From contig OY970828.1 of the NCBI GenBank assembly GCA_963853835.1, positions 327,501 through 391,500 on the forward strand: a stretch of 64,000 nt of DNA, given 5' to 3'. The position numbers and the translations under genes are program-made. The notes beneath the pieces are model-generated. The model saw only the letters and a list, made by a program, of their open reading frames with translations, was not told where the DNA came from and searched no databases. Below are positions 23,048-33,227 of the stretch, piece by piece. The stretch comes from Calendula officinalis. Its lineage: Eukaryota > Streptophyta > Magnoliopsida > Asterales > Asteraceae. Position 1 is the first letter of the stretch. Each line of letters opens with the position of its first letter.

Positions 23048-23610
23048 GTAGACATAACCTCTAAATTTAAACAAAAGTACAAAAAAACTAAAATTTGGAA
23101 ATTACTTCAGCATTTGTGAATCAGATTAAAAATTATGTCTATCACCATTGAGCGATGAAAGTAATTCAAAGCTCATAAGACTGGGGCGACAATAACTCAC
23201 ATCATTTTCAGATCTATATTATTTAGAAATGCAAAATACAATTAAGAATTAGATCGAACAAATCAACAATTACAAATGAAACACGTAAAGCTGATTAAAT
23301 TTGCAAATAAGGTTAAATCAGATTATGAGACTGGGGCGACAATAATTCTCATCATATTCAAACAAAACGAAATCGATGTCGAAAATAAAGCTGAAATACG
23401 TAAAAAGGAACAAAAAAATCTCACAAATTGATAAGATTGCAGCTAACAATAGCACAGATCACCGTGGAGACCGAAATCCGTTCTAGAAAACAGACTCAGC
23501 ACTGTATGAAACTACAGCTTAGAGAGCAGAAATCTGGATTAAACTGATGCAAAAGCTAGTGAGCAGCTGCAGTTACTGGTTGTTGCTGATTGTTAAACGA
23601 AGATGGCGCC

Positions 23611-23713
23611 ATTATATAGCGATGAATTAGGGTTTTAGGTGCCCGATTTAGGGTTTTGAGGATTGCTATTCTTTTATTGGGCCATAAGATTTAATCGGTT
23701 TAAAAAAAGCCCA
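23611..23713 (-). promoter_or_regulatory. Telo-box / site II / TATA promoter of the snoRNA locus
   Basis: Reading towards lower coordinates: site II TGGGCT (23708-23713) and GGCCCA (23678-23683), two telo-boxes AAACCCTAA (23648-23656, 23627-23635), then a TATA box TATATAAT (23611-23618). This order is known from plant ribosomal-protein and snoRNA genes, and here it faces the snoRNA cluster. Confidence 0.75.
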
Positions 23714-23808
23714 ATACAAAAACGAATATAGCCATAATCGGATCTGATAGTTTTTTTGCAAATTCGGATCTTCTTATACTTCGACCAACAATAAATAAAA
23801 AGCAAAGA

Positions 23809-23880
23809 TGTGGCTGCTGGGATTCGAGCCCAGGTCTCCACGGCCACAACGTGGAATTCTTACCACTAAACTACAGCCAC
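23809..23880 (-). tRNA. tRNA-His (GTG)
   Basis: 72-nt nuclear-type tRNA on the minus strand. The acceptor stem GTGGCTG pairs with CAGCCAC and is followed by discriminator A (23809). The D arm has TAGTTTAGTGGTAAGA; the anticodon stem CCACG/CGTGG encloses loop TTGTGGC with anticodon GTG at 23845-23847. The T arm CTGGGCTCGAATCCCAG has an intact B box. No intron and no encoded CCA. The -1 G is added after transcription in eukaryotic tRNA-His. Confidence 0.96.
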
Positions 23881-24386
23881 AAGATGCTTATGTTTTATAA
23901 TTAAAATTACTAGATTAATGTAACACATAGTTATATTGTTGAAATAGTTATAAATAATGTAATGTGGGAGGTCGAAGTGCCCAAAACGGATATGTAATTG
24001 CATGAAACTGAATCAAAATTGGTATTAATGTGAGTATTGGATAATGGATACTTTCTAATCCGACACGATATCCATATCCGGCCTGAAATCAACACAAAAT
24101 TAAATAGATTAGGTTGAGACACATCCAGTGTGAATTTGGATGGTTTTTGTATCCTGTTATGATGTATCATGATTAAGTTTGTGTACAGCAAAAACAAACT
24201 GGAAACTTATAAACGTGCAACCATAGATGTTTCTAAATTTAATAGTATATTACAACTAATGAAGAAAATACACAATGCGAATAACCGAAAACAATACATA
24301 ATACGTAGCAAACACCAGTGAATCGTGTCACCTAGCTACCAATCAAATTACACGACAACATATGTTTTAATAATTTCAACGATCGT

Positions 24387-24725
24387 CTATTTCTTGGAAG
24401 GTGGTGGAGCGAAGAAAGGAATTCGAGGAATAGTTGTCGGGAAGTTTGGAATGGTAGGCATGGAAGGCAATGGAGGCAAGGAGACTTTGGGCATGTTAGG
24501 GAGTGTGGGGAACGACGGTAGTGTCGGGATTGTAGGCATTTGTGGTTGTGGCATGTTTGGGATTGTGGGCATCTGTGGTTGTGGCAGGTTCGGAATAACG
24601 GGTATTTGTGGTTGAGGCATATTTGGAGTTGCTTGCAATAAGTTGCGTGAAGCGTAACACATGTCATTGCTCATGATAGATATTAACGCAAGGACGAAAA
24701 TGCAAATGTAGCTAGTAGAAGGCAT
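24387..24725 (-). CDS. Secreted proline-rich repeat protein, PELPK-like, copy 1
   Basis: 112 residues, single exon. Residues 1-25 (MPSTSYICIFVLALISIMSNDMC...) form a signal peptide. A conserved hinge, YASRNLLQATP, is followed by three units of an 11-residue repeat of the form (L/M)PQPQ(M/I)P(T/V)IPx. The conserved C-terminus contains NMPKVSLPPLPSMPTIPNFPTTI and ends FFAPPPSKK. The composition (Pro, Ile, Leu, Gln, Met) suggests a cell-wall protein of the PELPK type; function is not established. First of four tandem paralogues on the same strand. A TATA-like TATATATA lies about 100 bp upstream (near 24832). The Gly/Cys-rich ORF on the opposite strand is its shadow. Confidence 0.85.
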   Translation of the reverse strand: MPSTSYICIFVLALISIMSNDMCYASRNLLQATPNMPQPQIPVIPNLPQPQMPTIPNMPQPQMPTIPTLPSFPTLPNMPKVSLPPLPSMPTIPNFPTTIPRIPFFAPPPSKK

Positions 24726-25214
24726 GGTTAAAGATTGTTTTTTTTTTTTTTTGGAAAAGGGATGTTTTTGAGGTGTGTAGAGGCAAATAAACTTGATTTT
24801 TGTTGTGAGCTATAATGTACTTAGGTTGAACGTATATATAGGGATCGGATTGGTGGGTTGAGATTTAAAAAATTTTAAAAAGTGGGTTGTAGTTAGTTAA
24901 GACTTTATGTGGTTGCTTGGGAACCAGTGTGTAGGCAAACAACATTGGTAATCAAGTTGATGTGGATATATTTGGTGAGCTAACAATAACCTTGTGTTTT
25001 ATTGGGCAATTGAAGTATGTCACTTGAGCTTTGCATTGATTTGAGAACTTCTTATGATAAAATTAGAATGAGGTGAAGTTGGTAGCTTCAATATCAGATT
25101 GAGCCGATAATATTCTATCTTTACTATATATATTTATGTATTTATGATTTTCTTAAATTAGCCCGACTTAATTTTCAGGCAACACACTTGTTATTTCAAT
25201 ACATATTTATAAAA

Positions 25215-25300
25215 AATATGTATACACAAGACTTGGAACTCGCAACCTCTTATTAACAAAATATCATAACCAATTGATCTACTAGACCATATGTTTATCA
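25215..25300 (-). repeat. tRNA-derived SINE-like fragment
   Basis: On the minus strand an A-box-like TAGATCAATTGGTTATGAT is followed by a B-box-like TTGCGAGTTCCAAGTC. It cannot fold as a full tRNA. It lies next to a Helitron-like end in the proline-rich gene array. Confidence 0.4.
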
Positions 25301-25499
25301 CTTGACTAACTTATTTTTATTAATCTTTTAGACTTAAAAAATTTGAAATTACCAGTTTCCACCACCACCACCACTATTTACCATTCGCGACAACCACCAC
25401 TATTACCGCCACCACCACTCACCAATTGATCCGCTCCAAAGCTGCTACATTACCCAAGTCTATACACACACAACTACACCCACTATCACTCGCCACCGC

Positions 25500-25550
25500 A
25501 AAATATAGTTATAGTATACACGTCGCCGCATTGTATGGATACCCCGCTAG
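25500..25550 (+). mobile_element. Helitron-like 3' terminus
   Basis: CGTCGCCGCATTGTATGGATACCCCG followed by CTAG (25547-25550) and T. Closely related to the end at 18118. The preceding 25350-25480 is CACCACCACC-rich, as in the other copies. Confidence 0.5.
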
Positions 25551-25599
25551 TATGATTATATGAATACTGGTCAAACCGAGTAATATATAAGGATATGCT

Positions 25600-25742
25600 T
25601 GATTCAAACTGGAGAATTGGAAAGGGAAAGGCAACGTCACTTTGCGCAAATTCGGGATGTAAATTCGGGATGGTTCGTAGTGTTCGAGAATGTGGCGATT
25701 TGTGGTTGTGGAAGTTGCGGGTTGAATATGTTTAAGAAGCAC
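25600..25742 (-). pseudogene. Decayed remnant of the PELPK-like family
   Basis: A 77-residue frame (ATG at 25742) contains NLRKVTLPFPFQF, which aligns with the family's NMPKVSLPPLPS segment, and earlier PATSTTTNRHILEHYEPS in place of the repeat region. The plus-strand phrase TTGTGGTTGTGGAAGTTGCG is the same low-complexity DNA that encodes the repeat units. The signal peptide and C-terminus are missing. Inferred relic between copies 1 and 2. Confidence 0.45.
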
Positions 25743-26269
25743 AATTATGCACCGCTTTTATAATAAACACTGATGCATATACGGTATATAAATTATACTT
25801 TTGTAAGTTATGACATTGTCAATATCATGTTGTTGAAAAATATCTTATGATACAATGGTTTTTTTCCCAAACTGGTGCATATTGATTCCACACCGATGAA
25901 GAAAACCGAAAACAAGCGCCCATTTTTTTAAGTTTTTGTGACTTTTGTTTTAGAGTGTTTTCTATGTTAAGGACATTGTTCATGATCCTATATATCGCAT
26001 AGTTTCTAGAGAACGTGTGACCATCCATACAATTCAGATCAAAGTCATTAAACTAATAAAATTTTCAACATAAAGATTACAATATATTACAAAAAAAAAA
26101 AAGAGTATATAAAATCACACAAAGAGTACAACAAATAAAAGCAAAAACGATACATAATAAAACACTCAATGTAGCATATCCCATACGTGGAAACACATTA
26201 CAAAAGAAAGGTAAACTTTAAAACAATTGAACTAAAAACTTATATGACATCATGGTGTTTGTTCATAAT

Positions 26270-26665
26270 CTACTTCTTGGAAGGTGGTGGAGCGAAAAAA
26301 GGAATATTTGGAAGACTTGTTGGAAAGTTTGGGATTGAAGGCATAGAAGGCAACGGGGGCAATGACACCTTGGGCATATTAGGGATGGTTGATAGTGTCG
26401 GGATTGTGGGCATTTGTGGTTGTGGAAGTGTCGGGATTGTCGGCATTTGTGGCTGCGGAAGTGTCGGGATTGTCGGCATTTGTGGTTGTGGGAGTGTCGG
26501 GATTGTCGGCATTTGTGGTTGTGGGAGTGTCGGGATTGTAGGTATTTGTGGTTGTGGTACTGAGGGGGTTGCTTGTAGCAAAATTCGGGAAGCATAACAC
26601 ATCTCATTGCTTGTGATGGAAAATAGTGCAAGGGCAAAAACGTAAAAGTAGCAAGTGGAAGCCAT
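26270..26665 (-). CDS. Secreted proline-rich repeat protein, PELPK-like, copy 2
   Basis: 131 residues, single exon. Signal peptide MASTCYFYVFALALFSITSN, hinge CYASRILLQATPS, then five 11-residue units (four of them PQPQMPTIPTL or nearly so), a linker LSTIPNMPKVSLPPLPSMPS and the conserved end IPFFAPPPSKK. The repeats are 33-bp DNA units with only silent or single changes between them, a sign of recent expansion. TATA-like TATATATA near 26746-26753. The region upstream (CAACCTCCAAAC near 26898) resembles that of copy 3. A secreted wall-associated role is inferred from family features only. Confidence 0.87.
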   Translation of the reverse strand: MASTCYFYVFALALFSITSNEMCYASRILLQATPSVPQPQIPTIPTLPQPQMPTIPTLPQPQMPTIPTLPQPQMPTIPTLPQPQMPTIPTLSTIPNMPKVSLPPLPSMPSIPNFPTSLPNIPFFAPPPSKK

Positions 26666-27596
26666 TGTAGATTTGTAGGAACTTTGAGAGATATAGAGGC
26701 TAATGAGCTTGGTTAAATTGTGAGTTGAAATGCACGAAAGAGCAAGTATATATACAGATCGTGTAAAGTAATGAGTTAAATAAATCTATAAAATAATAAA
26801 TAATAACAAAAGAAAATGCGTTTTGTAAAGACTTTAATTTGGTTTGTTGAAAACTACACATGTGACAAGTCATGAAAGGTTGTGCTTTTGTTAAACAACC
26901 TCCAAACAACATGAATTTGTTTACTGATTTTCCTATTTAGGTCAGCTATATATTTTTCCATAAATAATATACTTAAAACCAAGAAATTGGTAGGTTGTAA
27001 TTAATCGGTTGACTAACTTTAAGCGATTAATCAATTTTAGCGGTGATTAACCGGTTTCTAAACGGGTACCACAAATTGTGAAAAGAAAGAAATTAAACTT
27101 TAAAAAATATTAGCAATATTGACCGAATATTAGCAATATTGACCGATATTCTTGAGTAGAATTCAATCGACTTGACCGTTTGATCGATGTTGACCAATTT
27201 TGAAAACGACAAATTTATTTCACCAATTATGTAATTTCTCACGTCGGTCAGCCGGCCGCCGATAACCACCTAGACAACAATTAATCGGACGCCAAAACTG
27301 CACGAAACAATGATTCTACTTTAATTTAAAATTCGGTCACAATATCACTCTATGAAGTGAATAGTATCATGACATATTTACTAGCGATACAAAGAAATTT
27401 TTTGTTATAATCAATCTCAGCGATCAACATTAAATTTTTAACATAATAAAAAGTTCTATTTTTTATTTATATATATTTTTTAAAAATATGGGCAAAAGGT
27501 ATAAGTTTCATGTTTTACTGACATTTTCTAAGAAACAATTGTCTAACAAAATAAAAAAGCTCAAATTTTATTTACCACTCTTCTTGTACGACTATA

Positions 27597-27646
27597 CATC
27601 TTTTAGCGACTGTTGTGCTGTCACTAATTATAATTTTCTTGTAGTG
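27597..27646. mobile_element. CACTA-type terminus (right end)
   Basis: Ends TTTTCTTGTAGTG, the complement of the CACTACAAGAAAA terminus of plant En/Spm (CACTA) elements, preceded by subterminal 'TAGCGAC' motifs. No partner end with the opposite polarity was found nearby, so it is probably a fragment. Confidence 0.4.
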
Positions 27647-27980
27647 TTTCCGTTTAACAATTGATAGCGAACGATAAAATGTATGAGATCGAACACAAAC
27701 TGAATGTGAATAAAACCCCTGTATGGTTAAAATTCATTGCTTCAACTTGAGACAACTAAACAAATTACCAAATAAGAGAAGCACTGATTGTAGAGTAATC
27801 GCAAAGCGAGTGGTCCATCTTCGGAATAGTTGCTTCACAAAACGAGTCGGAACACAAATTACATAAAAAAACCCAAGAGCATACAATTATTTAAGTAACT
27901 AATTATGTGACAAATAACTTTATAGTTGTGTCGTGGTCCTTATTCTTTATTTATAAGTTTAACATTTGTTTTATCTTATA

Positions 27981-28135
27981 CTCCCTCTATCCTAAAATTA
28001 TTATTTATAGATAAGAATCATACAGTTTAAGAAAAACGTATCTATGTTTTTTAATTGGTTGAATTTTCAATGAACAATAATTTTAAGATATATAAAAAAG
28101 AAAACGAAGAAAATAAAATTGGGACGGATGAAATA
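27981..28135. mobile_element. Stowaway-like MITE
   Basis: Left end CTCCCTCTATCCTAAAAT and right end read inwards TTTCATCCGTCCCAAT are imperfect inverted repeats; inner phrases AATTATTATTTATAG / CAATAATTTTAAG also pair. Related to the cleaner copy at 57795. Confidence 0.5.
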
Positions 28136-28220
28136 TATGTAATGGCCTAGTATTTCAATGGTATATATATGCAACAACTTCAAGGTATTTACTTTCAGAG
28201 ACTATATTATGGACCATAAT

Positions 28221-28330
28221 ACATTACAAGAAAAAGAATTTATATCGACAATATGTATTGATTCTATAGCGACGACAAATCGTCGAGATAACAAATCTGG
28301 ACGACAAGTCGTCGCTACAGCCTCGCCGCT
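28221..28330. mobile_element. CACTA-like terminus (left end) with subterminal repeats
   Basis: Begins CATTACAAGAAAAAG (one change from the CACTACAAGAAAA type) and is followed by repeated GCGACGAC / GTCGTCGC motifs as expected of subterminal transposase sites. No transposase seen; a truncated or non-autonomous element. Confidence 0.4.
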
Positions 28331-28771
28331 ATAGCTGCAAAGTTTAGCTGGGATAGATACTATATTGACGACATGTTGTCCGGAAATCTATAGACGGCAC
28401 TAAGTGCTAAATGCGTCGTAATATATGGAAAAGGGTTAAAAATACTCGCTTGTATTTTAGAAGATTCGGGAATTCGTACGTAGATTGTATTGTAACACTC
28501 AAGCATAAGATATAATATGAATGTAGCTCTTAGATAATGTCTATAATTCATATTAAAATAATGCAATATTTCAGCATAAAAGTTACAATATATTACAAAA
28601 ACGTATGTATATCAAACCACACAAAGATTACAAACATTAAAAAGATACATAATTAATAAAACACTCACCGATCATGTAACCTAGCAAATGTAGCCTATCC
28701 CATATGTTGAAACACAATATAAAAAAAACAAATTTAAAAAGTTGTATGACGTCATGGTGCTTGATCGCAAT

Positions 28772-29182
28772 CTAGTTCTTGGAAGGTGGTGGAGCGAAAA
28801 AAGGAATATTAGGAAGAGTTGTTGGAAAGTTTGGGATTGTAGGCATAGAAGGCAATGGTGGCAATGACACCTTTGGCATATTAGGGATTGTCGGCATTTG
28901 TGGTTGTGGGAGTGGCGGGATTGTGGGCATTTGTGGTTGTGGTAGTGTCGGGATTGTGGGCATTTGTGGCTGTGGTAGTGTCGGGATTGTTGGCATTTGT
29001 GGCTGTGGTAGTGTCGGGATTGTGGGCATTTGTGGTTGTGGGAGTGACGGAATTATTGGTATTTGTGGTTGTGGTAATGATGGAGTTGCTTGTAGCAAAT
29101 TACGTGAAGCATAACACATCTCATTGCTTGTGATGGAGAATAGTGCAAGGGCAAAAATGTAAAAGTAGCATGTGGAAGCCAT
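28772..29182 (-). CDS. Secreted proline-rich repeat protein, PELPK-like, copy 3
   Basis: 136 residues, the longest copy. Signal peptide nearly identical to copy 2 (MASTCYFYIFALALFSITSN), hinge SRNLLQATPS, six 11-residue units (variants: IPIIPS, IPTLP, IPPLP), then NMPKVSLPPLPSMPTIPNF and the end FFAPPPSKN; the final Lys of the other copies is Asn. TATA-like CTATAAATAC near 29253-29265 on the minus strand. Upstream block TTAAACAACCTCCAAACTC (29405-29423) is shared with copy 2. Confidence 0.87.
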   Translation of the reverse strand: MASTCYFYIFALALFSITSNEMCYASRNLLQATPSLPQPQIPIIPSLPQPQMPTIPTLPQPQMPTIPTLPQPQMPTIPTLPQPQMPTIPPLPQPQMPTIPNMPKVSLPPLPSMPTIPNFPTTLPNIPFFAPPPSKN

Positions 29183-29589
29183 TGTAGGAAAATTTTGAGT
29201 TGTAGATGCTATTGAGCTTTGATTAAATTGTGAATGTTAATGCATAAGGGAATAAGTATTTATAGAGAATGTGCAAGTACAATGGTTTGATAAAAAGATA
29301 CAATATTATAAAAAATTGTTATGAGGTTTGTGAAGACTATTGATATGCTTTTGTTGGTTAGAAATATATACAGGTGGCAAGTATTGAATGGTTGGTTTGT
29401 ATTCGTTAAACAACCTCCAAACTCAAGGACTTTGTTGATCTCATACGGATATATTTTGGGTGAAATTCGGTAATAAGCATTGACTAGTGTTTTCTTGACA
29501 CATAATCCAATTCCAGTTCTCACAAGTTTACATATTTACATTTGTTAATTAAAAAGTCTCACAACTAGAGTTCGTCAAACACAACGATC

Positions 29590-29680
29590 GATATTTACCT
29601 ACAGAAAGGATCGAACTCGTGACCTTTATAAAATTATTTCAAATGCAATCACCACTAAGTCATTATTATATAGTTATGTA
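29590..29680 (-). repeat. tRNA-derived SINE-like fragment
   Basis: Minus strand: A-box-like TTAGTGGTGATTGCATTT, then a B-box-like GAGTTCGATCC about 30 bases on. Not foldable as a complete tRNA. Confidence 0.4.
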
Positions 29681-29683
29681 ATA

Positions 29684-30664
29684 ACTAGAAATGAAATAGT
29701 ATTATATCCAAACAGTTATTCTAAAGTTTTTTTTTTTTTTTTTTTGTTTTTTTTTTTAATTCTCAGAACATGTTCATAACATTGTCCTCTACTTTTCTAC
29801 TTATTCACCAATAGTATTATTGTGAGAACACTGTAAAACTGTCATCCACAAAACTTAATTCTAACAATTAAGGCAAATTTGTCCTATCATATCCGCTTAT
29901 TATTCAGAAAGGCTACCAATTATTTTGATATATTTTGATATTCTTGTTACCCGGATCAATTAATAACTAAGGATTTAATATATCATTCATAAGGTTTGTT
30001 ATTTTCGACGTAATTGTAGTTCATAAATGTTTGTGCAGTGCGACTGCAGAATGATCATTATATGGTTTTACTTCAAATGTTTGTTATATATTTATATTTA
30101 TATTTATTGAATTGTTTTGGGAGTGCTACACGGGCCTTATTCTTTGAAAAAGTTATGGTGATCAGTTACCAATTGTTTTTCTTTCAAAAAAGATAATTTT
30201 CATTTATAACAGGTTCTCTCGTGGTGACAGAATTTGCTACTAATATACACAACCTAAGCGTTACCGTAATTATATCCGTACCAAATGTTTATATAACAAA
30301 TGGATCGAACCCGTTATCTTTAGGAGATCGTTTCAAATTACTAGGTAGCTAATTATGAAGCTTCAAAAATTGGAAATTCGATTCTAAATTTCTAATCAAC
30401 ACTAAACGTTATCCAAGCAATAAAATGGAGGATGCCCGAATCATAACTTGTAATTATAATTTAAAAATAACAGAATTACTCAACTTAAAAGTAAGAATAT
30501 ATTACAAGAAAATTCAGAAATCAACATAAAATACGCGACAGTAAAAACTGCCCAATCATGTAAACAACATACATAAACGTAAAAACAATATAATCAAATA
30601 CAGAATAAGCATAAATGTATCATAAATTTCGTCATATTTAGCAACGGATGCATTTGTCGGTAGT
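29684..30664. other. Spacer between copies 3 and 4 of the proline-rich array
   Basis: AT-rich, with a long T/A homopolymer run (about 29728-29758) and another degraded tRNA-like phrase near 30290-30350 (GATCGAACCCGTTATC). No gene seen. Confidence 0.35.
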
Positions 30665-30994
30665 CTATTTGTTGGAAGGTGGTGGAGCAAAGAAAGGAAT
30701 ATTAGGAAGAGTTGTTGGGAAGTTAGGGATTGTGGGCATAGAAGGCAATGGTGGCAATGACACCTTTGGCATATTTGGGATGGTTGGTAGTGTCGGGATT
30801 GTTGGCATTTGTGGTTGCGGGAGTGTCGGGAATGTGGGAATTTGTGGTTGCGGGAGTGTCGGGATTGTGGGCATTTGTGGTTGTGGAAGTGTCGGGATTG
30901 CTTGTAGCAAATTGCGCGAAGCAAAAGACATCTCGTTGTTAACAAAGAAGAATAGTGCAAGGACTAGAAGGTAAATGTAACTTTTGGAAGCCAT
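30665..30994 (-). CDS. Secreted proline-rich repeat protein, PELPK-like, copy 4
   Basis: 109 residues, single exon. Signal peptide MASKSYIYLLVLALFFFVNN, hinge FASRNLLQAIPT, three 11-residue units (one with IPTFPT), then LPTIPNMPKVSLPPLPSMPT and the end FFAPPPSNK. The most diverged signal peptide of the set, but a conserved tail. Possible TATA box TATATATA near 31100 or TATAAAAT near 31033. As for the other copies, secretion is supported by sequence and the wall role is inferred. Confidence 0.85.
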   Translation of the reverse strand: MASKSYIYLLVLALFFFVNNEMSFASRNLLQAIPTLPQPQMPTIPTLPQPQIPTFPTLPQPQMPTIPTLPTIPNMPKVSLPPLPSMPTIPNFPTTLPNIPFFAPPPSNK

Positions 30995-30999
30995 GGTAG

Positions 31000-33030
31000 G
31001 ATTGTGTTGATTAGCTAAAGGAAATCTGAGAGTATTTTATAGGTTGAGAGGAAAGAACTTAATTTATCTATGGATAAAATGAACAAAGTGTTGGAATTAT
31101 ATATAGACAATGTTTGAGAGGCTTACGATTATGATATTATTTAATTAAATGTATATTAATTTTATTTTGTTGTTTGGAATCTCATGATGGTTATGAGCAG
31201 TTTACCTAAGTATTGGCCACTACAAGAGGAAGAAGGTCAGGCAGGTAAGCAAATGCAGAACACAAGTGACACCTGGAATAAATATACAACAGGTTTTCTA
31301 TGGTTGGTGAAAGACAAAACGACTATTCTGGACCTCACACAACTACGATTACATATTAAGTTTGAAATTATGTAAAAAATCTAGGAATTGAAATTGAAAT
31401 GGAATTGAAATCTAGGAAGAAACTGGAATCTCTATGAAACTGGATCCAATTTCATATTAAGTTTGGTTATCAGAAAGTGTAATTGAAATGCAGTTCAGTA
31501 ATATGTTTGTTTCGCAGCCAAACGGTATTAGAACTATCCTTGTTGATTTTTTATTTTTTTTTTGCTTTAAGTTTAGTTTATATAGATTATACATTTATAC
31601 TCCATATCATTTAGGATTTCAGTTCTATTTTTTAACCAATACTATAATTTTGTAAAATTGAATTTCAATTCTCCTAAATCCCATTCAAATTCAGCGAACC
31701 AAACAACCTTAGATATCATTTGAGCAGAATTACATTACAGTTTTAAATAGACCTAAATTTGAGCTGGATTGAGGTGAATTTGAGTGCGTACACATTAACT
31801 ATAAACGTAACAATGAAGTCGACAAATCACAGTACAGAATAAAGCATAATTTAATGCAATGAGTGAAGTGGATTACCGGTATGATAGTCGATCTGATTTG
31901 GAGCAGTCTGTTAGGTTTGATCGGAAACAACCGTTCACACTATTATCAGCCATCCGACAGCGCCGGTGATGATAATTCTCTCCGGCAACTCATTCGTATT
32001 AGCGCAAGTTTCACTGTTTCACCAAATACCAATGGTTTCGTTCGACATTTTGGCGTGTAAAAATCGTCTGAGCGCCAAATTGAAAATTGTGGACCATTAC
32101 TAAAATTAAGGCGTGAGGCCCGTAATAATTATTTCGATTTTCAGTTTTGAAAATTCAGTCATTTACGGTTTCGTTTAGTTCGAAGTTCACATAAGATATG
32201 CATTTGGGTTTACAAAATTGACTAAACTGAACCAAAATTTAAAACATGTAATTAGGGGGTGTTTGGGAGGGCTTTTCTAAGGAGCTTATTAGCTTTTTAG
32301 TTTATTCAAACTAATTAAACACTTTTAAGTGTTTGTTTGGGCTTATAAGCTTGTGCTTATAAGCTTATTTAAGTGGTTTTAAACAATCCCTTCTCAAAGG
32401 GATTTTTAGCTTATTTAAGCCTTTTTACCACTCTGCCCTCGCTCTATCTGTTCTATCCCTTCGTCTCCTGCCTCTCACTTGCCCTTTTAGTAATTTTACA
32501 ATAATATTAAATAAGCCCTTCCAAACACTTAATATTAAAAAAGCTTATTAACTTAAATAAGCTATAAGCTTATAAGCTAATAAGCATAAGCTCGCTTAGA
32601 TAAGTTTTCCCAAACACCCCCTTAGTCTGTTTTCGGTTTTGAAAATTCTATTATTTTCATTTTCGATTTGGTTTGGTGTCCGAACCGCGCCCACTCCTAC
32701 TTCTCATGAACATCATAGCATAGGTAAAAGCAGAGAGAACCGAAGCTTTTTTCTTTGAGAAATTGTATTCGTTCTTATATTTTCTTCCTACTCATATTTC
32801 ATTTCATTATTATGTTATCCTGAATTTTGGCACTTATCATAATCTAATATGTATGAATATAAGTAGAAAACAAATAGTACGTTTTTATACGGCGATTTGT
32901 CCCTAAACAGATTGAATCTTAGATGAGTCCAAATTTCATTTTTGAGCCTCAAATTTCGTCGAACCGATTCTACCCTTTAACCGTTAACCATCCATGAATA
33001 CCCCTAGTACAAACGAAATACGCGTACTAG
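31000..33030. other. Spacer with a Tourist-like MITE and repeat debris
   Basis: No gene recognised between the proline-rich array and eL41. About 31385-31710 contains GGAATTGAAAT / ATTTCAATTC inverted phrases, probably an old MITE. 32255-32621 is described separately. 32630-32700 has 'CGGTTTTGAAAATTC' debris. Confidence 0.35.
32255..32621. mobile_element. Tourist-like MITE, TTA target duplication
   Basis: Termini GGGGGTGTTTGGGA are exact inverted repeats, flanked by TTA on both sides (32252-32254, 32622-32624). The interior is dominated by AAGCTTATTAGCTT phrases. 367 bp, non-coding. Decayed relatives with the same AAGCTTATT motif occur at 5425-5690, 36816-36943 and 45420-45800. Confidence 0.72.
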
Positions 33031-33037
33031 ATGAAGT

Positions 33038-33124
33038 TGGGCCAACCTAAACTATGAATCAGCCCAATTTACGGCCCAAATAAACTAAGGCCCAGTCAAT
33101 ATAGACTTGCCCTAGCTATAAATA
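33038..33124 (+). promoter_or_regulatory. Site II / TATA promoter of eL41
   Basis: TGGGCC (33038-33043), AGCCCA (33061-33066), GGCCCA (33073-33078) and GGCCCA (33089-33094), then TATAAATA (33117-33124), about 104 bp before the eL41 ATG. Clustered site II elements are typical of plant ribosomal-protein promoters. Confidence 0.7.
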
Positions 33125-33227
33125 CGAATCATCTCATCTTATCACCAAACCATTCCATATTTCGCCGTTTTTGCTCATCTGAAGCTCGGAGTAAAAGAAA
33201 GTAAGATCACAGGAAGCTCGAATCAAG

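Larger units (their letters stand above)
21880..23600 (-). ncRNA. Probable box C/D snoRNA polycistronic host transcript
   Basis: A 1.7-kb stretch without meaningful ORFs, downstream (minus strand) of a promoter of ribosome-biogenesis type. It contains at least four box C/D snoRNAs with terminal stems, all in the same orientation, at 22080-22164, 22283-22380, 22455-22554 and 22828-22912. There is a further candidate at 22945-23047 and a duplicated block at about 23172-23206 and 23321-23355. Polycistronic snoRNA genes processed from one precursor are usual in plants. Transcript ends are not visible; the start is inferred from the TATA box. Could alternatively be several introns of a non-coding host gene. 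Confidence 0.7.

Noticed and set aside
26400..29080. Regular 33-bp repeats as a CRISPR-like array
   Set aside because: Repeats are directly adjacent with no spacers and encode the protein repeat; the genome is eukaryotic.
24325..30974. Gly/Cys-rich ORFs on the plus strand (GICGCGSVGIVGICGCG...)
   Set aside because: They are antisense shadows of the four proline-rich genes; the 33-bp repeat keeps all frames open. They lack signal peptides and conserved ends.
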